64,000 nucleotides of DNA, taken from contig JAKLKO010000003.1 of the NCBI GenBank assembly GCA_023150615.1, positions 205,553-269,552 of the forward strand, given 5' to 3'. The first letter of the stretch is position 1. Each line of letters opens with the position of its first letter. Shown piece after piece: positions 15,738 through 24,907 of this stretch. A program made the translations under genes and the position numbers. This DNA comes from Phycisphaerae bacterium (lineage in GTDB: Bacteria > Planctomycetota > Phycisphaerae > UBA1845 > UTPLA1). The notes under the pieces were generated by a model, which worked only from the letters and a program-made list of their open reading frames with translations, did not search any database and was not told where the DNA came from.

Positions 15738-18700
15738 TCAAGCGGGAGTCTTCGGCGGCGGCGGATCGGACGGCTCGTTTCGCTCGTCGGGTTCGAGCAT
15801 CCGCACGCCGACCGCACTGGCCGGCGCGAAGCTGAGCGTGCGTTGCGGGAACGGGATTTCGATCCCGTTTTTGCGAAAGACGTCGACGATCGCGTGCCGC
15901 ATCGCGACCATGCCATACCAACGCGACGCCGGGTCGCTGAACCAGCAGAGCAGGCGAAACATCAGCGCGCTCTCGCCAAAGTCCACGAAGAGCGCCTCGG
16001 GCGCGGGGTACTTGAGCACGCGCGGCTCGTTCGCCGCCACCTGCTCCAGCAGCGCCTTCACCCGGCCCGGATCGGAGTTGTAGCCAACGCCGATATCGAC
16101 CGTCCCGCGGATCGGCTGCCGCAGGAGCGTCCAGTTTTCGACCTTCTGGTTGACGAAGTCGCCGTTCGGAACGACGAGGAACGTCCCGTCCGGCGTGCGG
16201 ATCGTCGTCGATCGCATGCTGACGCGCGTCACCTCGCCGAGCTGCCCCTGGTAGATGATCGTGTCGCCGACGCGAACGTGCCGCTCGACGAACATCATGA
16301 GACCGCTGAAGAAGTTCACCACCAGCGGCTGCAAGCCGAGGCCCAGTCCGAGTCCGAGTCCGCCGAACAGCACCGCCAGGGCCCCCAGATCGATCCGGAT
16401 CAGTTGCAGGCCGACATACACACCGACGACGACAGCCGTGTAGTGCAGCAGCGCGTTGATCGCCGCCTGGGCTCCGCGATCGATCCCCGGATGCCGCGGA
16501 TAGACCCGCACGTTCAGCGTCTGCCGCAGCACGCGCGACAGCAGGACCGCGGCCACCGCCGACAGCACCGCCGAGCCGATGCGCCATGCCGTCACCGGCT
16601 GGCCGCCCTGCGACCACAGCTCGAAGTCGAGCAGTTGCTTGACCTCGTACGGCCGTACGCCCCAGGCGATCAACACAACCACCGTCACCGCCACGCCGAT
16701 GGTCAGCCGCGCCGCCGCGAGCACGAGTCGCGCCAGCGCCGAGACCTCACGCACGTCGCGCGGGGACAGCTTTTCTGAACCCTCCGGCGCCGGACTCGAT
16801 CCCGGCGGGGCGACCGGCGCTCCGAGCGACGGGCCGTGCACGGACGTGGCTTGCGCACGCTCGACGATCCATCGCACGAAGTCTCGCACCAGCCGGTCGA
16901 CGAGCCACCCAAGCGCCAGGCCAGCGACGGTCGTCGTCAGTCCTGTGGAGACATACCAGGCGAGCGCCTCGTACCCCGCCAGGTGCAGGACGATCAGCGA
17001 GAACGTCACGATGAGAAGGAGGACGTGAACGGCGCGCAGCGTCGCGACCGATGGCGCGAAGCCGCGCCGGCGCTCGCGCGGGAAGATGCCCAGCACCGTG
17101 TCCCGCCAGAGCAGGAACACGAACGCGCCGAGCGTCAGCGCCACGATTCCCCATTCCAGCAGCAGTTCCCGCAGGACGGGGCCGAGGTTCAGCGCGGCCA
17201 GGGCCGTCGCGGGAATGCCGAACACAATCAATACCGCGAGCAGAGCGCGCATGCCGCGGCGATAGAAGCGGGCCACGGCGTTGCTGCACGGGATGACGCG
17301 ATAGCGCGCCTTCGACTGGTGAAACAACGCGCGGATCACCGCCTCCGCCACCGCGATGCCCGTCCACCAGCCGATCGCCGTTGCGAGGAGATCGTGCGCG
17401 CGACCGCTCAGGCCCGCCGCGCGAGCTGCCAGCACTGCCACGACCGGGATCGCCAGGGCCGCCATCAGGTCGGGCGCGACGCGGGCCGTTTGCAGTTGCA
17501 GCCGCCCCGCGAACGGCAGGACGTCCTCGGGCCGCGCCGCATCTTCCACCGGGCGCCGTGACCACACGGCCCGGCTGCGGCGACGGACCCAGTACATCGC
17601 GACGAGGGCGATGACGGCCGCCGCCGATCCGGCAATCCAGTTCCCGCGCCGCGTCGTCGCGATCGCCTGCCGCGCTTCGGACCACGTGCCGCCAAGCGCC
17701 TTCACCAATCCGCCGCCGCGCACGAGCCCCCGCCACTCGGCCGGCAGCGCGTCGTACCGATCTGCGTCAAACCATCCGTGCCCCCGCGTAAAGAGGCGCG
17801 CCCAGTACAGCCGGCTGCGCGCCGCCTCGTACGTCTTGACAAGGTTCTCCATCGTGTCGATGCCGTGGTTCAGCCGCCCGATCAGTTCCTCCGCTTCACG
17901 GAGCAGCGCCACGAACGGCTCGTCGATGCTCTTGCGCAGCTCGGGCACGCGGCGCATCATCTCGATCGCGTCGGCGTCGGTCCGCGTGCCAATCCGATCC
18001 TTGAACTCCTGCGCGAGCTTCACGGATTCATCGTGAACGCGGTCCTGCCACTGCTCGAGCGATCGTTGTTCGCTGACGCTCGTGTCGAGCAGGCGATGAA
18101 GCTCGGCCAGCCGCGCTACGGCGCGCGACAGCGTCGTGCGCACCGCGCGATTCGCCTGCAGCACGTCGCCCGCCGGGCGGCGCGACAGCGACCCGGTCAG
18201 GCGCTTCCAGTACGCCTGCTCGCGTTGCGCGTTGCCGACGAGTTCCTGCAAGTCGCTCGCCGGAAACCGGTCGTGGATCGCCGTCGTGAATTCCTGCGAC
18301 AGCCGTTGAACCGTCTGCTCGCGCAGCAGGGACAGCTTGAGAAACGACCGCTCGGCCGGCGACAGGTTGGCTGCCTTCAGCCGCCGTGCGAGCCGTTCGG
18401 CCTCGCTGCGACTCTGGACCTCCTTCAGCAGCGTGGCCCGCCGTCGCAGCGCATCGACCAGCGGCTTGAGCGCATCGCGGCGCAGTCGATACGCCTGCAC
18501 GTTCTGCGACGTCAGCTTCTCCTTCGCGTCCAGCGCCGCGCGACTTGTAAGCAACCCCGCGACGCGCGCCGCCGCCGCGCGACGCCGCGTGCGGATGATG
18601 TCCGCCTTGACTTCCGAGTCCGCCGCCTTGAGCGCCACGTCGAACGACGCGTCGAGCTGCTCCTTTTCCGATTGTGCCTCCTTCAGCCGCGCGTCCAGCT

Positions 18701-19343
18701 CCGCCCGCTGTTTGCGGAACTCCTTCGACACCGACGCCTCCAGTTCGGTAATCGTCGCCGTCAGTGCATCCAGCATCCGCGCGTGCTTCTCCAACTCGGC
18801 GTCCGCCTCGGCGAGTTCCGCCTCCGTCGCGCGATACGGCTCGGCCAGGCCCGCCAGTTCCGCGGTGCGACGCTTCCATTCCTCGATCTCGCGCCGCAAC
18901 GCCGCGTCGGTCTCGCCCTTCGCCAGCTCGGCCGACATCCGCGCGTTCGTATCCAGCTCCGACAGCGCCGCGCGAAACTCCTGGTAGCGGTCCCACAGCG
19001 CCAGCCGCCAGGCCGCGAGCTGAAGCCCCGGATCGGCGTCGGCACGCGTTGTCGGCTGCGAGGCAGGCTGCGTTCCGGCCGGCTGCGTCGTTGGTGCGAG
19101 GGCGTCGAGTTCCTTCTGAACGTCCGCGAGCGTCTGCTTGATGGCGGGCGACGTCGGCGGCGGCGCTGCGAATCGCAGCTCGATCGGCGCACTCGCGTCG
19201 ATGGCCGTCGGCGGCGACTGCAGCGCCATTGCGGCGGCGACGAACGCGACGAGCAATGTCGCGTGCGCGCGAGACCTGCGCGCACGAGTGCGATTTGCAC
19301 CGTGCAGCCGTTGCGCCGACTTGCCGCCGAGTTGCCGAACCAC
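15738..19343 (-). CDS. large MscK/MscM-like mechanosensitive channel
   Basis: 1201 residues from the GTG nearest the signal peptide; the frame continues upstream to 19478. A signal sequence (ATLLVAFVAAAMA) is followed by about 450 residues of charged coiled-coil periplasmic domain. A series of membrane helices starts near residue 568. The MscS core is near residues 985-1200: the Gly-rich pore helix GGLGLGLGLGLQPLVVNFFS, then FVERHVRVGDTIIYQGQLGEV and the beta domain MRSTTIRTPDGTFLVVPNGD. Such channels gate on membrane tension during osmotic downshock. The architecture matches E. coli MscK/YbdG-type giants rather than minimal MscS. Confidence 0.92.
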   Translation of the reverse strand: MVRQLGGKSAQRLHGANRTRARRSRAHATLLVAFVAAAMALQSPPTAIDASAPIELRFAAPPPTSPAIKQTLADVQKELDALAPTTQPAGTQPASQPTTRADADPGLQLAAWRLALWDRYQEFRAALSELDTNARMSAELAKGETDAALRREIEEWKRRTAELAGLAEPYRATEAELAEADAELEKHARMLDALTATITELEASVSKEFRKQRAELDARLKEAQSEKEQLDASFDVALKAADSEVKADIIRTRRRAAAARVAGLLTSRAALDAKEKLTSQNVQAYRLRRDALKPLVDALRRRATLLKEVQSRSEAERLARRLKAANLSPAERSFLKLSLLREQTVQRLSQEFTTAIHDRFPASDLQELVGNAQREQAYWKRLTGSLSRRPAGDVLQANRAVRTTLSRAVARLAELHRLLDTSVSEQRSLEQWQDRVHDESVKLAQEFKDRIGTRTDADAIEMMRRVPELRKSIDEPFVALLREAEELIGRLNHGIDTMENLVKTYEAARSRLYWARLFTRGHGWFDADRYDALPAEWRGLVRGGGLVKALGGTWSEARQAIATTRRGNWIAGSAAAVIALVAMYWVRRRSRAVWSRRPVEDAARPEDVLPFAGRLQLQTARVAPDLMAALAIPVVAVLAARAAGLSGRAHDLLATAIGWWTGIAVAEAVIRALFHQSKARYRVIPCSNAVARFYRRGMRALLAVLIVFGIPATALAALNLGPVLRELLLEWGIVALTLGAFVFLLWRDTVLGIFPRERRRGFAPSVATLRAVHVLLLIVTFSLIVLHLAGYEALAWYVSTGLTTTVAGLALGWLVDRLVRDFVRWIVERAQATSVHGPSLGAPVAPPGSSPAPEGSEKLSPRDVREVSALARLVLAAARLTIGVAVTVVVLIAWGVRPYEVKQLLDFELWSQGGQPVTAWRIGSAVLSAVAAVLLSRVLRQTLNVRVYPRHPGIDRGAQAAINALLHYTAVVVGVYVGLQLIRIDLGALAVLFGGLGLGLGLGLQPLVVNFFSGLMMFVERHVRVGDTIIYQGQLGEVTRVSMRSTTIRTPDGTFLVVPNGDFVNQKVENWTLLRQPIRGTVDIGVGYNSDPGRVKALLEQVAANEPRVLKYPAPEALFVDFGESALMFRLLCWFSDPASRWYGMVAMRHAIVDVFRKNGIEIPFPQRTLSFAPASAVGVRMLEPDERNEPSDPPPPKTPA

Positions 19344-19427
19344 GCCGCTAACGATTCTTACCGCCTTCCCGTCGCGCGACAACCCGGTTTCCAGACGCGC
19401 CGGCGCCCGTGCGCCGCGCCATAAGAC

Positions 19428-19456
19428 TTGACAGTCCGCGCCGCAAACCGGCAAAT
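19428..19456 (+). promoter_or_regulatory. candidate promoter of the GT2 gene
   Basis: A perfect TTGACA (19428-19433), a 17-nt spacer and GCAAAT (19451-19456), which is only a half match for -10. The -10 end lies six bases from the ATG, again implying little or no leader. Confidence 0.4.
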
Positions 19457-19462
19457 GCGCGG

Positions 19463-20167
19463 ATGCGTCGACTGCCATCGCTGACGATCTTCTTTCCGTG
19501 CTACAACGAGGAGGGCAACGTCGAGCGCGTCGTCCGTGCCGCCCTCGAACACGGGGCGGCCGTCGCCGAAGACCTCGAAGTCCTTGTCGTAAACGACGGC
19601 AGCCGCGATCGCACGGGCGAGATTGCCGACCGGCTTTCGAGCGAGATCCCCAACGTCCGCGCCGTGCACAACCGACCCAATCAGGGCTACGGCGGCGCGG
19701 TCGCCCGCGGACTGTCCGAGGCCCGGAAGGCGTGGATTTTCTTCTCCGACGGCGATGGTCAGTTCGATCTCGGCGAGATCCCGCGCTTGATCGAGTTGCT
19801 CGACCGATGCGACGTCGCCGTCGGCTACCGCATCCGCCGCGCCGACCCGTTCATCCGTCGGTTGAATGCGTTCTGCTGGGGGACGCTCGTCCGCACCCTG
19901 TTCGGGCTGAAGGTCCGCGATATCGACTGCGCGTTCAAGCTCCTGCCGCGACGCCTGATCGAGCAGGTCCCGCTACGCAGCCGCAGCGCGCTGATCAGCA
20001 CCGAGCTGCTCGCGCGGGCGCAGCGCCTCGGCTATCGCATCGCCGAGGTCGGCGTGAATCACTACCCGAGGACGGCCGGCGTCCAGACGGGCGCGAAGCC
20101 GACCGTCATCCTCAAGGCGTTTGTCGAACTCTGGAAGCTCCGAAAGCAAATCCTCCGCGGCGACTGA
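19463..20167 (+). CDS. GT2 glycosyltransferase, polyprenyl-phosphate sugar type
   Basis: 234 residues from ATG at MRRLPSLTIFF; an in-frame GTG at 19409 would add 18 residues. GT-A fold: TIFFPCYNEEGNVERVV, VVNDGSRDRTGEIAD and the DxD-like FFSDGDGQFD, then DIDCAFKLLPRRLIE. This pattern is that of dolichol/undecaprenyl-phosphate mannosyl- or glucosyltransferases (DPM1/GtrB class) without the extra membrane helices. It probably charges a lipid carrier for surface-glycan modification. It ends 12 nt from convergent asnB. Confidence 0.85.
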   Translation: MRRLPSLTIFFPCYNEEGNVERVVRAALEHGAAVAEDLEVLVVNDGSRDRTGEIADRLSSEIPNVRAVHNRPNQGYGGAVARGLSEARKAWIFFSDGDGQFDLGEIPRLIELLDRCDVAVGYRIRRADPFIRRLNAFCWGTLVRTLFGLKVRDIDCAFKLLPRRLIEQVPLRSRSALISTELLARAQRLGYRIAEVGVNHYPRTAGVQTGAKPTVILKAFVELWKLRKQILRGD

Positions 20168-20179
20168 CGTCGCGCCGCG

Positions 20180-22201
20180 TCAGGAAGCCGCTCCGCCGGC
20201 CCGCTGATCGAGCATCCGCCGCGCCCACTGCTCCACGATCGCCGCCCGCCAGATCGGCAGGGCCCAGCGTTCGTCGCCCATCTCGAAGCGCGAAGCGATC
20301 CGCGCCAGCCCCTTCGGCTCGAAGCAGCCGCGCTCCTTCATCGACCGCGATGCGAACAGGTCGCGCCACCACGTCCGCAGGGGGCCCAACATCCACCGCG
20401 TCACCGGCGCGGAGAATCCGAGCTTGTCCGTCCGCCGCAGCACCGCGTCCGGCACGCGACCGGCCATCGCATCGCGCACGATCGCCTTCGTCCGCCCCTC
20501 GCGGAGCTTCGCCGACGCGGGCAATTGCATCGCGAAGTCGACCATCGGCGCATCCAGCCACGGCACGCGGGCCTCGATCGAGAACGCCATCGAGCTCCGA
20601 TCCTCGTAATGCAGCAGCGCCGGCAGGCTTCGCACCAGCAGCAGGTCCCAGCAGTACCGGTCGAACACGCATCGCACGTCGGCCGGCAATGCGCGAACAC
20701 CGCGCGGAATCCGCTGCTGGTACGGAGCGCGGACCGGCTCCGCGACGGCCAATAGCTCGGGCGCGAGGTGCGTATTCCGTTGCAGGTCGCGCTCTCGACG
20801 CAAGAACTCGCGCAGTGCGGCGGGCATCGTCCACGTCACGCACCGTGCGAAAAGCGTCGCCATCCCGCGCCAACCACTCGCCGCTGTGCGGCACTCGGAC
20901 GCCGCACGCAGGAACCGCCCGCGCCGCATTAGGCTCGCAAGCCTCGCCGGCCAATAGCCCGCGTAGCCGCAGAACAGCTCGTCGCCACCCTGGCCATCGA
21001 GCAGGACCGACAGGCCGGCCTCGCCCGCGAGCCGCATGACTTCCCATTGCATGAAGACGCCCGGCGACGCGATCGGCTCGTCCTGGTGCCAGAGCAAGCG
21101 GTCGAGGTCGTCAAGGAGTCGCGCCGGCTCGCACGCCGCGCGATGATCGTGCAGGCCGGGACCGGCCGCATGCACGGCATTGACGTAGCGCGACTCATCG
21201 AGCGGATCACCCGGAAGCACGGCGCTGAACGTGTGCTGCGACCAGGTCGAATCGGGCGCGAACGGCGCGAGCGACCGCAGAGACGTCACGATCGCCGAAC
21301 TGTCGATCCCACCCGACAGGCACGACCCGATCGGCACGTCGCTCCGCACGTGCAGCCGGAGCGACTCGTCGAGCAGGTCGCGGAGCCGGTCGGAAGCGCT
21401 GCTGCCGGCATCCGCCGTCGCCGACCGCCGCTCCGTCGGCCAGAACGTCGTCAGCCGGCCCAGCACCGACGTCAGCATCGGCGGTCGCAGGTCGATTTCC
21501 AGGATCGCGCCCGGCTGCATCGACCAGACATCGGCGAACAAGGTGTCGTTGGTGTGATCGAGCAGGCCCTCGACGAGAAAGTCGCGCAGCCGCGCTTCGT
21601 TCACGTCGGCCGAGACGCCCGGAAGCCGCCGCAGCGCCTTGATCTCGGACGCGAACGCGTACCCGCGCTCGAACGCCGCGAGATACAGCGGCTTGATGCC
21701 CAGACGATCTCTGGAAAGCACGACGCGGCCGGCCACCCAGTCCACGATCGCCAGCGCCCACATCCCGCGGAACCGCGCGAAGCAGTCCAGCCCCCACGCG
21801 CGATACGCCGCCAAGGCGACCTCCGTATCGCACATGCCGCGGAAGGTCATTCCACGCCCGCGCAGTTCGTCCCGCAGCTCAACATGGTTGTAAACCTCGC
21901 CGTTGAAGACGATCCACGCGTGGCCGTCCGCACTCGACATCGGCTGGTGCCCGCCGTCGGATCGATCGACGATGGACAGTCGCCGTGCTCCGAGCGCGAC
22001 GACGCCCGAATGGTGCGGCCACTCGATCGACGCGTTGGCCGATGGAAAGCGGCGCTCGATCGGGCGCGCGCCGCCCGTACCGACCACGACCGCGGCGCCG
22101 TCGTCCGGGCCGCGATGAAACAGGCACTGCGTCATCGCGCCGATCATCGCGCCCGCCTGCGCATCCGGACTGCCGAAGATCAACCCCGCGATTCCGCACA
22201 T
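20180..22201 (-). CDS. asnB: asparagine synthase (glutamine-hydrolysing)
   Basis: 673 residues. The class II glutamine amidotransferase nucleophile is Cys2 (MCGIAGLIFG), with RGPDDG and NGEVYNHVELRDEL. The synthase half has the ATP pyrophosphatase loop CLSGGIDSSAIV, then LDGQGGDELFCGYAGYWP and SIEARVPWLDAPMVDFAMQLP. It makes amide bonds from glutamine; free asparagine is the textbook product. Its place 24 nt downstream of a glycosyltransferase inside a glycan cluster suggests it may amidate a sugar acid or a wall precursor instead. Confidence 0.9.
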   Translation of the reverse strand: MCGIAGLIFGSPDAQAGAMIGAMTQCLFHRGPDDGAAVVVGTGGARPIERRFPSANASIEWPHHSGVVALGARRLSIVDRSDGGHQPMSSADGHAWIVFNGEVYNHVELRDELRGRGMTFRGMCDTEVALAAYRAWGLDCFARFRGMWALAIVDWVAGRVVLSRDRLGIKPLYLAAFERGYAFASEIKALRRLPGVSADVNEARLRDFLVEGLLDHTNDTLFADVWSMQPGAILEIDLRPPMLTSVLGRLTTFWPTERRSATADAGSSASDRLRDLLDESLRLHVRSDVPIGSCLSGGIDSSAIVTSLRSLAPFAPDSTWSQHTFSAVLPGDPLDESRYVNAVHAAGPGLHDHRAACEPARLLDDLDRLLWHQDEPIASPGVFMQWEVMRLAGEAGLSVLLDGQGGDELFCGYAGYWPARLASLMRRGRFLRAASECRTAASGWRGMATLFARCVTWTMPAALREFLRRERDLQRNTHLAPELLAVAEPVRAPYQQRIPRGVRALPADVRCVFDRYCWDLLLVRSLPALLHYEDRSSMAFSIEARVPWLDAPMVDFAMQLPASAKLREGRTKAIVRDAMAGRVPDAVLRRTDKLGFSAPVTRWMLGPLRTWWRDLFASRSMKERGCFEPKGLARIASRFEMGDERWALPIWRAAIVEQWARRMLDQRAGGAAS

Positions 22202-22225
22202 GTTTCGCGCGATGCTCCTGCGTCG

Positions 22226-23458
22226 TCAGTCCGCGCGCCCGGCCGGTGGAACACGCTCCGCAGTCGGATGCTGCTCCGCAAACCGGCGGATCGCTCGCTC
22301 GTAGACGGCCGCGTATTTCGCCGCGATGACGCCCGGTGCGAATCGCGCCAGGCACGCCGCACGGATCGCACGTCGATCGACCGATTCGATCCTGCGGGCC
22401 CAGTCGAGCATGGCAGCGCCCATCGCCGCAATGTCGCCGATCGGCACGAGCGTCCCGCACGTCCCGGTCACGATCGACTCCGGTCCGCCGCAGCGCGTCG
22501 CGATCACGGGCAGGCCGCACGCCAGCGCCTCGATCACCGCCACGCCGAACGTCTCGCCGTAGCTCGGCAGCACGAATACGTCGCCGTCCAGCAGAGCGTC
22601 TCGAACTCGCTGCGGACCCGCAAGACTCCCGATGAACTCCACGCACGCCGACGCGCTCTGTTCCGCCGCGCGTTGCTCCAGTTCGCGCCGCAGCGGACCA
22701 TCGCCGATGATCCGTAGCGCCGACGTCGGCCGTTGCCTTCGGACGAGAGCGAACGCCTCGAGCAGGTCCGCCACGCCCTTGGCCGCCGTCAGTGCGGCGA
22801 CCGTTACGAAGCGAATCGCTTCGCCGACGCGGCGGCCTGCGGCGATCCGCGCATCCGGAATCTCGACGAACGACGCATCGAGGGCGTTCGGCACGACCTC
22901 CATCTCGCGCTGGATCCCCGCCGCACCAATCTCCTCCATCGCCGCCGCGCTCACGACCGTCACCGCGTCCGCCGCCGCCATCGCGCCGCGGACCTGCCGA
23001 CGCTGCCACGCCGTCTCCATCATGATCGCGAACGGGCCGGTGTGCTCGGTCAACACGAACGGCACGTCCCAGTTCCCGGCCAGTCGCATGGCGGCGTGTC
23101 CCGCGGGAAGCACGACGTGCGCGTGCAGCACGTCGGGCGAGCCGTATCGCGTCACGTACTCGTAGAACAAGCGCCGCGCCGCACTCGCGAACGCCACCGT
23201 CCCGTGACGCTCGCGCGGCCACCATCGGAATCCGATCCAGCGCATCTCCCGCACCGGCCCATCGGCGCGTTCCACCAACTCGCCCGAACCGTCGCCCGGC
23301 CGCCAGAATCGAAGCGAGCGCAGCTCCGGAAACAGCACCGTCGCGTCATGCCCCGCGCCGGCCAGCGCGTGCGCCAGCGACCGGATGAACGAACCGGCGT
23401 GCGGTTGTTCGGCGGTTGGATACCACGAAGGAAGCAAGACGATCCGCACCCCTCGCAT
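22226..23458 (-). CDS. GT4-family glycosyltransferase
   Basis: 410 residues from ATG at MRGVRIVLLPSWYP; an upstream GTG would add 15. The GT-B fold is shown by the N-terminal PSWYPTAEQPHAGSFIRSLA, the middle HAHVVLPAGHAAMRL, and the donor-site motif SYGETFGVAVIEALACGLPV (E-x7-E). It transfers a sugar from a nucleotide donor; donor and acceptor are unknown. First gene of a two-gene unit with asnB, divergent from the second GT4 gene. Confidence 0.88.
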   Translation of the reverse strand: MRGVRIVLLPSWYPTAEQPHAGSFIRSLAHALAGAGHDATVLFPELRSLRFWRPGDGSGELVERADGPVREMRWIGFRWWPRERHGTVAFASAARRLFYEYVTRYGSPDVLHAHVVLPAGHAAMRLAGNWDVPFVLTEHTGPFAIMMETAWQRRQVRGAMAAADAVTVVSAAAMEEIGAAGIQREMEVVPNALDASFVEIPDARIAAGRRVGEAIRFVTVAALTAAKGVADLLEAFALVRRQRPTSALRIIGDGPLRRELEQRAAEQSASACVEFIGSLAGPQRVRDALLDGDVFVLPSYGETFGVAVIEALACGLPVIATRCGGPESIVTGTCGTLVPIGDIAAMGAAMLDWARRIESVDRRAIRAACLARFAPGVIAAKYAAVYERAIRRFAEQHPTAERVPPAGRAD

Positions 23459-23573
23459 CTTGCGACAAATCTCTTCCGTCGGCCACCCGCGACACGCGGA
23501 CACGAGGCGTCCCGCCCGCGCGTGACGCGCGCCCGCTTTGCCGATTCAATACGCTCCGCGCCCCGAGAGCGAC

Positions 23574-24839
23574 ATGACCACGCGACGCGTACTGATGATT
23601 TCGTACTGGTATCCGCCCACGCCGGGCGCAGGAAGCCTCCGGACCGCCGGCTTCGCCGAGAACCTCCCCGAGCACGGCTGGCACGCCGACGTCGTCACGG
23701 CATCGGACACCGACGCCGCGATCGATTCCGCCTCCGAGCGGCCCGACCCGGCACCTCGCATCGTCGGCGTGCGAGACATGGCCTCGCCATCGCGGCTCTT
23801 TCGACCGTACGCGGGTGATTCGGGCGGATCGCGCGGCCGCGACCTGCTTCGCTGGACCGTTTTCCCCGACCGGTTCCTCGTCTGGCGACTGCGCGCGACG
23901 CGGATCGCACGCCGGCTCGCGCACGATGCGCCCTGCGACGCCATCTGGGCCACGTTTCCGCCCGCCAGCGCTGCGATCGTCGGCGAGAGCCTCGCGCGGT
24001 GGACTCGCCGCCCGCTCGTCCTTGACTTGCGCGATCCGTGGCCCGGCATCGGTGGGCACACCGCGCAACTCAAGCCGCTCCGTCGCCGCCACGCCGAGCT
24101 CGAACGCCGGATCCTCCGCCAGGCCGCCGCGATCATTACCGTCTCCGATGCCATGCGTGACGACCTTCGCTGGCGACTTGGCATCGATCCGGCGATCGTC
24201 CATGTCATCCCCAACGGCTGGGACCAACGCCGCTGCGGCCCGATCAAGGTCACGCCGCGGGCCGCCGCCGCGCACGACGTCCCCGTACTGGCCCACGTCG
24301 GCACGCTGACGCAGCGAAATCGCCCCGACCTGCTCCTCGAATCGCTGCGCCGCACGCGCGACCTGCACGGCCGGCTGCCCGTGCGCATCCGCTTCGTCGG
24401 AAACGCGTCGCCGCAATGGCTCGGCGAGTCGGGCCTCGCGGACCTGATCGAGCACACGGCGCTCACCTCCCCCGCGCGGGCCTGGGCCGAAACCTGCTCC
24501 GCCGACGCGCTGCTCCTGCTCGTCGGTGATTACGTTGCACGCTGGGGCCACAATGCCAAACTCTTCGAGTACTTGCGTGCCGGCCGGCCGATCTTGTGTC
24601 TCGAAACGACGCCGGATTCCAACGATGCGCGGCTGCTGCGGCGACTCGCACCCGATCGCTGCGTCGTCGAGCGGCTGGCGGCCGACCGCGACCTCTTCGC
24701 GACGCTGACCGATGTCGCAAGCCGCGCGGCCCGAACGCCGCGGGCGACGCTTTCGGACTCGCCCGAACTCCGCGAATTCGAGCGCGGGGCGCTGGCGGGG
24801 CGGCTGGCACGCGTCCTCAACGCGCTCATGCACGGCTGA
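23574..24839 (+). CDS. second GT4-like glycosyltransferase
   Basis: 421 residues from ATG at MTTRRVLMISYWYPPTPG with GAGAG just upstream. The N-terminus PPTPGAGSLRTAGFAENLPEHGW and LVLDLRDPWPGIGG are typical of WbuB-like GT4 enzymes, as is ITVSDAMRDDL. The C-terminal donor region WGHNAKLFEYLRAGRPILCL replaces the usual E-x7-E loop (K/E pattern). A role in assembling a cell-surface glycan is inferred from neighbours. Confidence 0.82.
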   Translation: MTTRRVLMISYWYPPTPGAGSLRTAGFAENLPEHGWHADVVTASDTDAAIDSASERPDPAPRIVGVRDMASPSRLFRPYAGDSGGSRGRDLLRWTVFPDRFLVWRLRATRIARRLAHDAPCDAIWATFPPASAAIVGESLARWTRRPLVLDLRDPWPGIGGHTAQLKPLRRRHAELERRILRQAAAIITVSDAMRDDLRWRLGIDPAIVHVIPNGWDQRRCGPIKVTPRAAAAHDVPVLAHVGTLTQRNRPDLLLESLRRTRDLHGRLPVRIRFVGNASPQWLGESGLADLIEHTALTSPARAWAETCSADALLLLVGDYVARWGHNAKLFEYLRAGRPILCLETTPDSNDARLLRRLAPDRCVVERLAADRDLFATLTDVASRAARTPRATLSDSPELREFERGALAGRLARVLNALMHG

Positions 24840-24907
24840 CCGCCGAAGCCCGTGTTAGAGTGCCGCGCGTCCCAATCCGCGGCTGGCGATCAAGCCCCGT
24901 GCGACCC

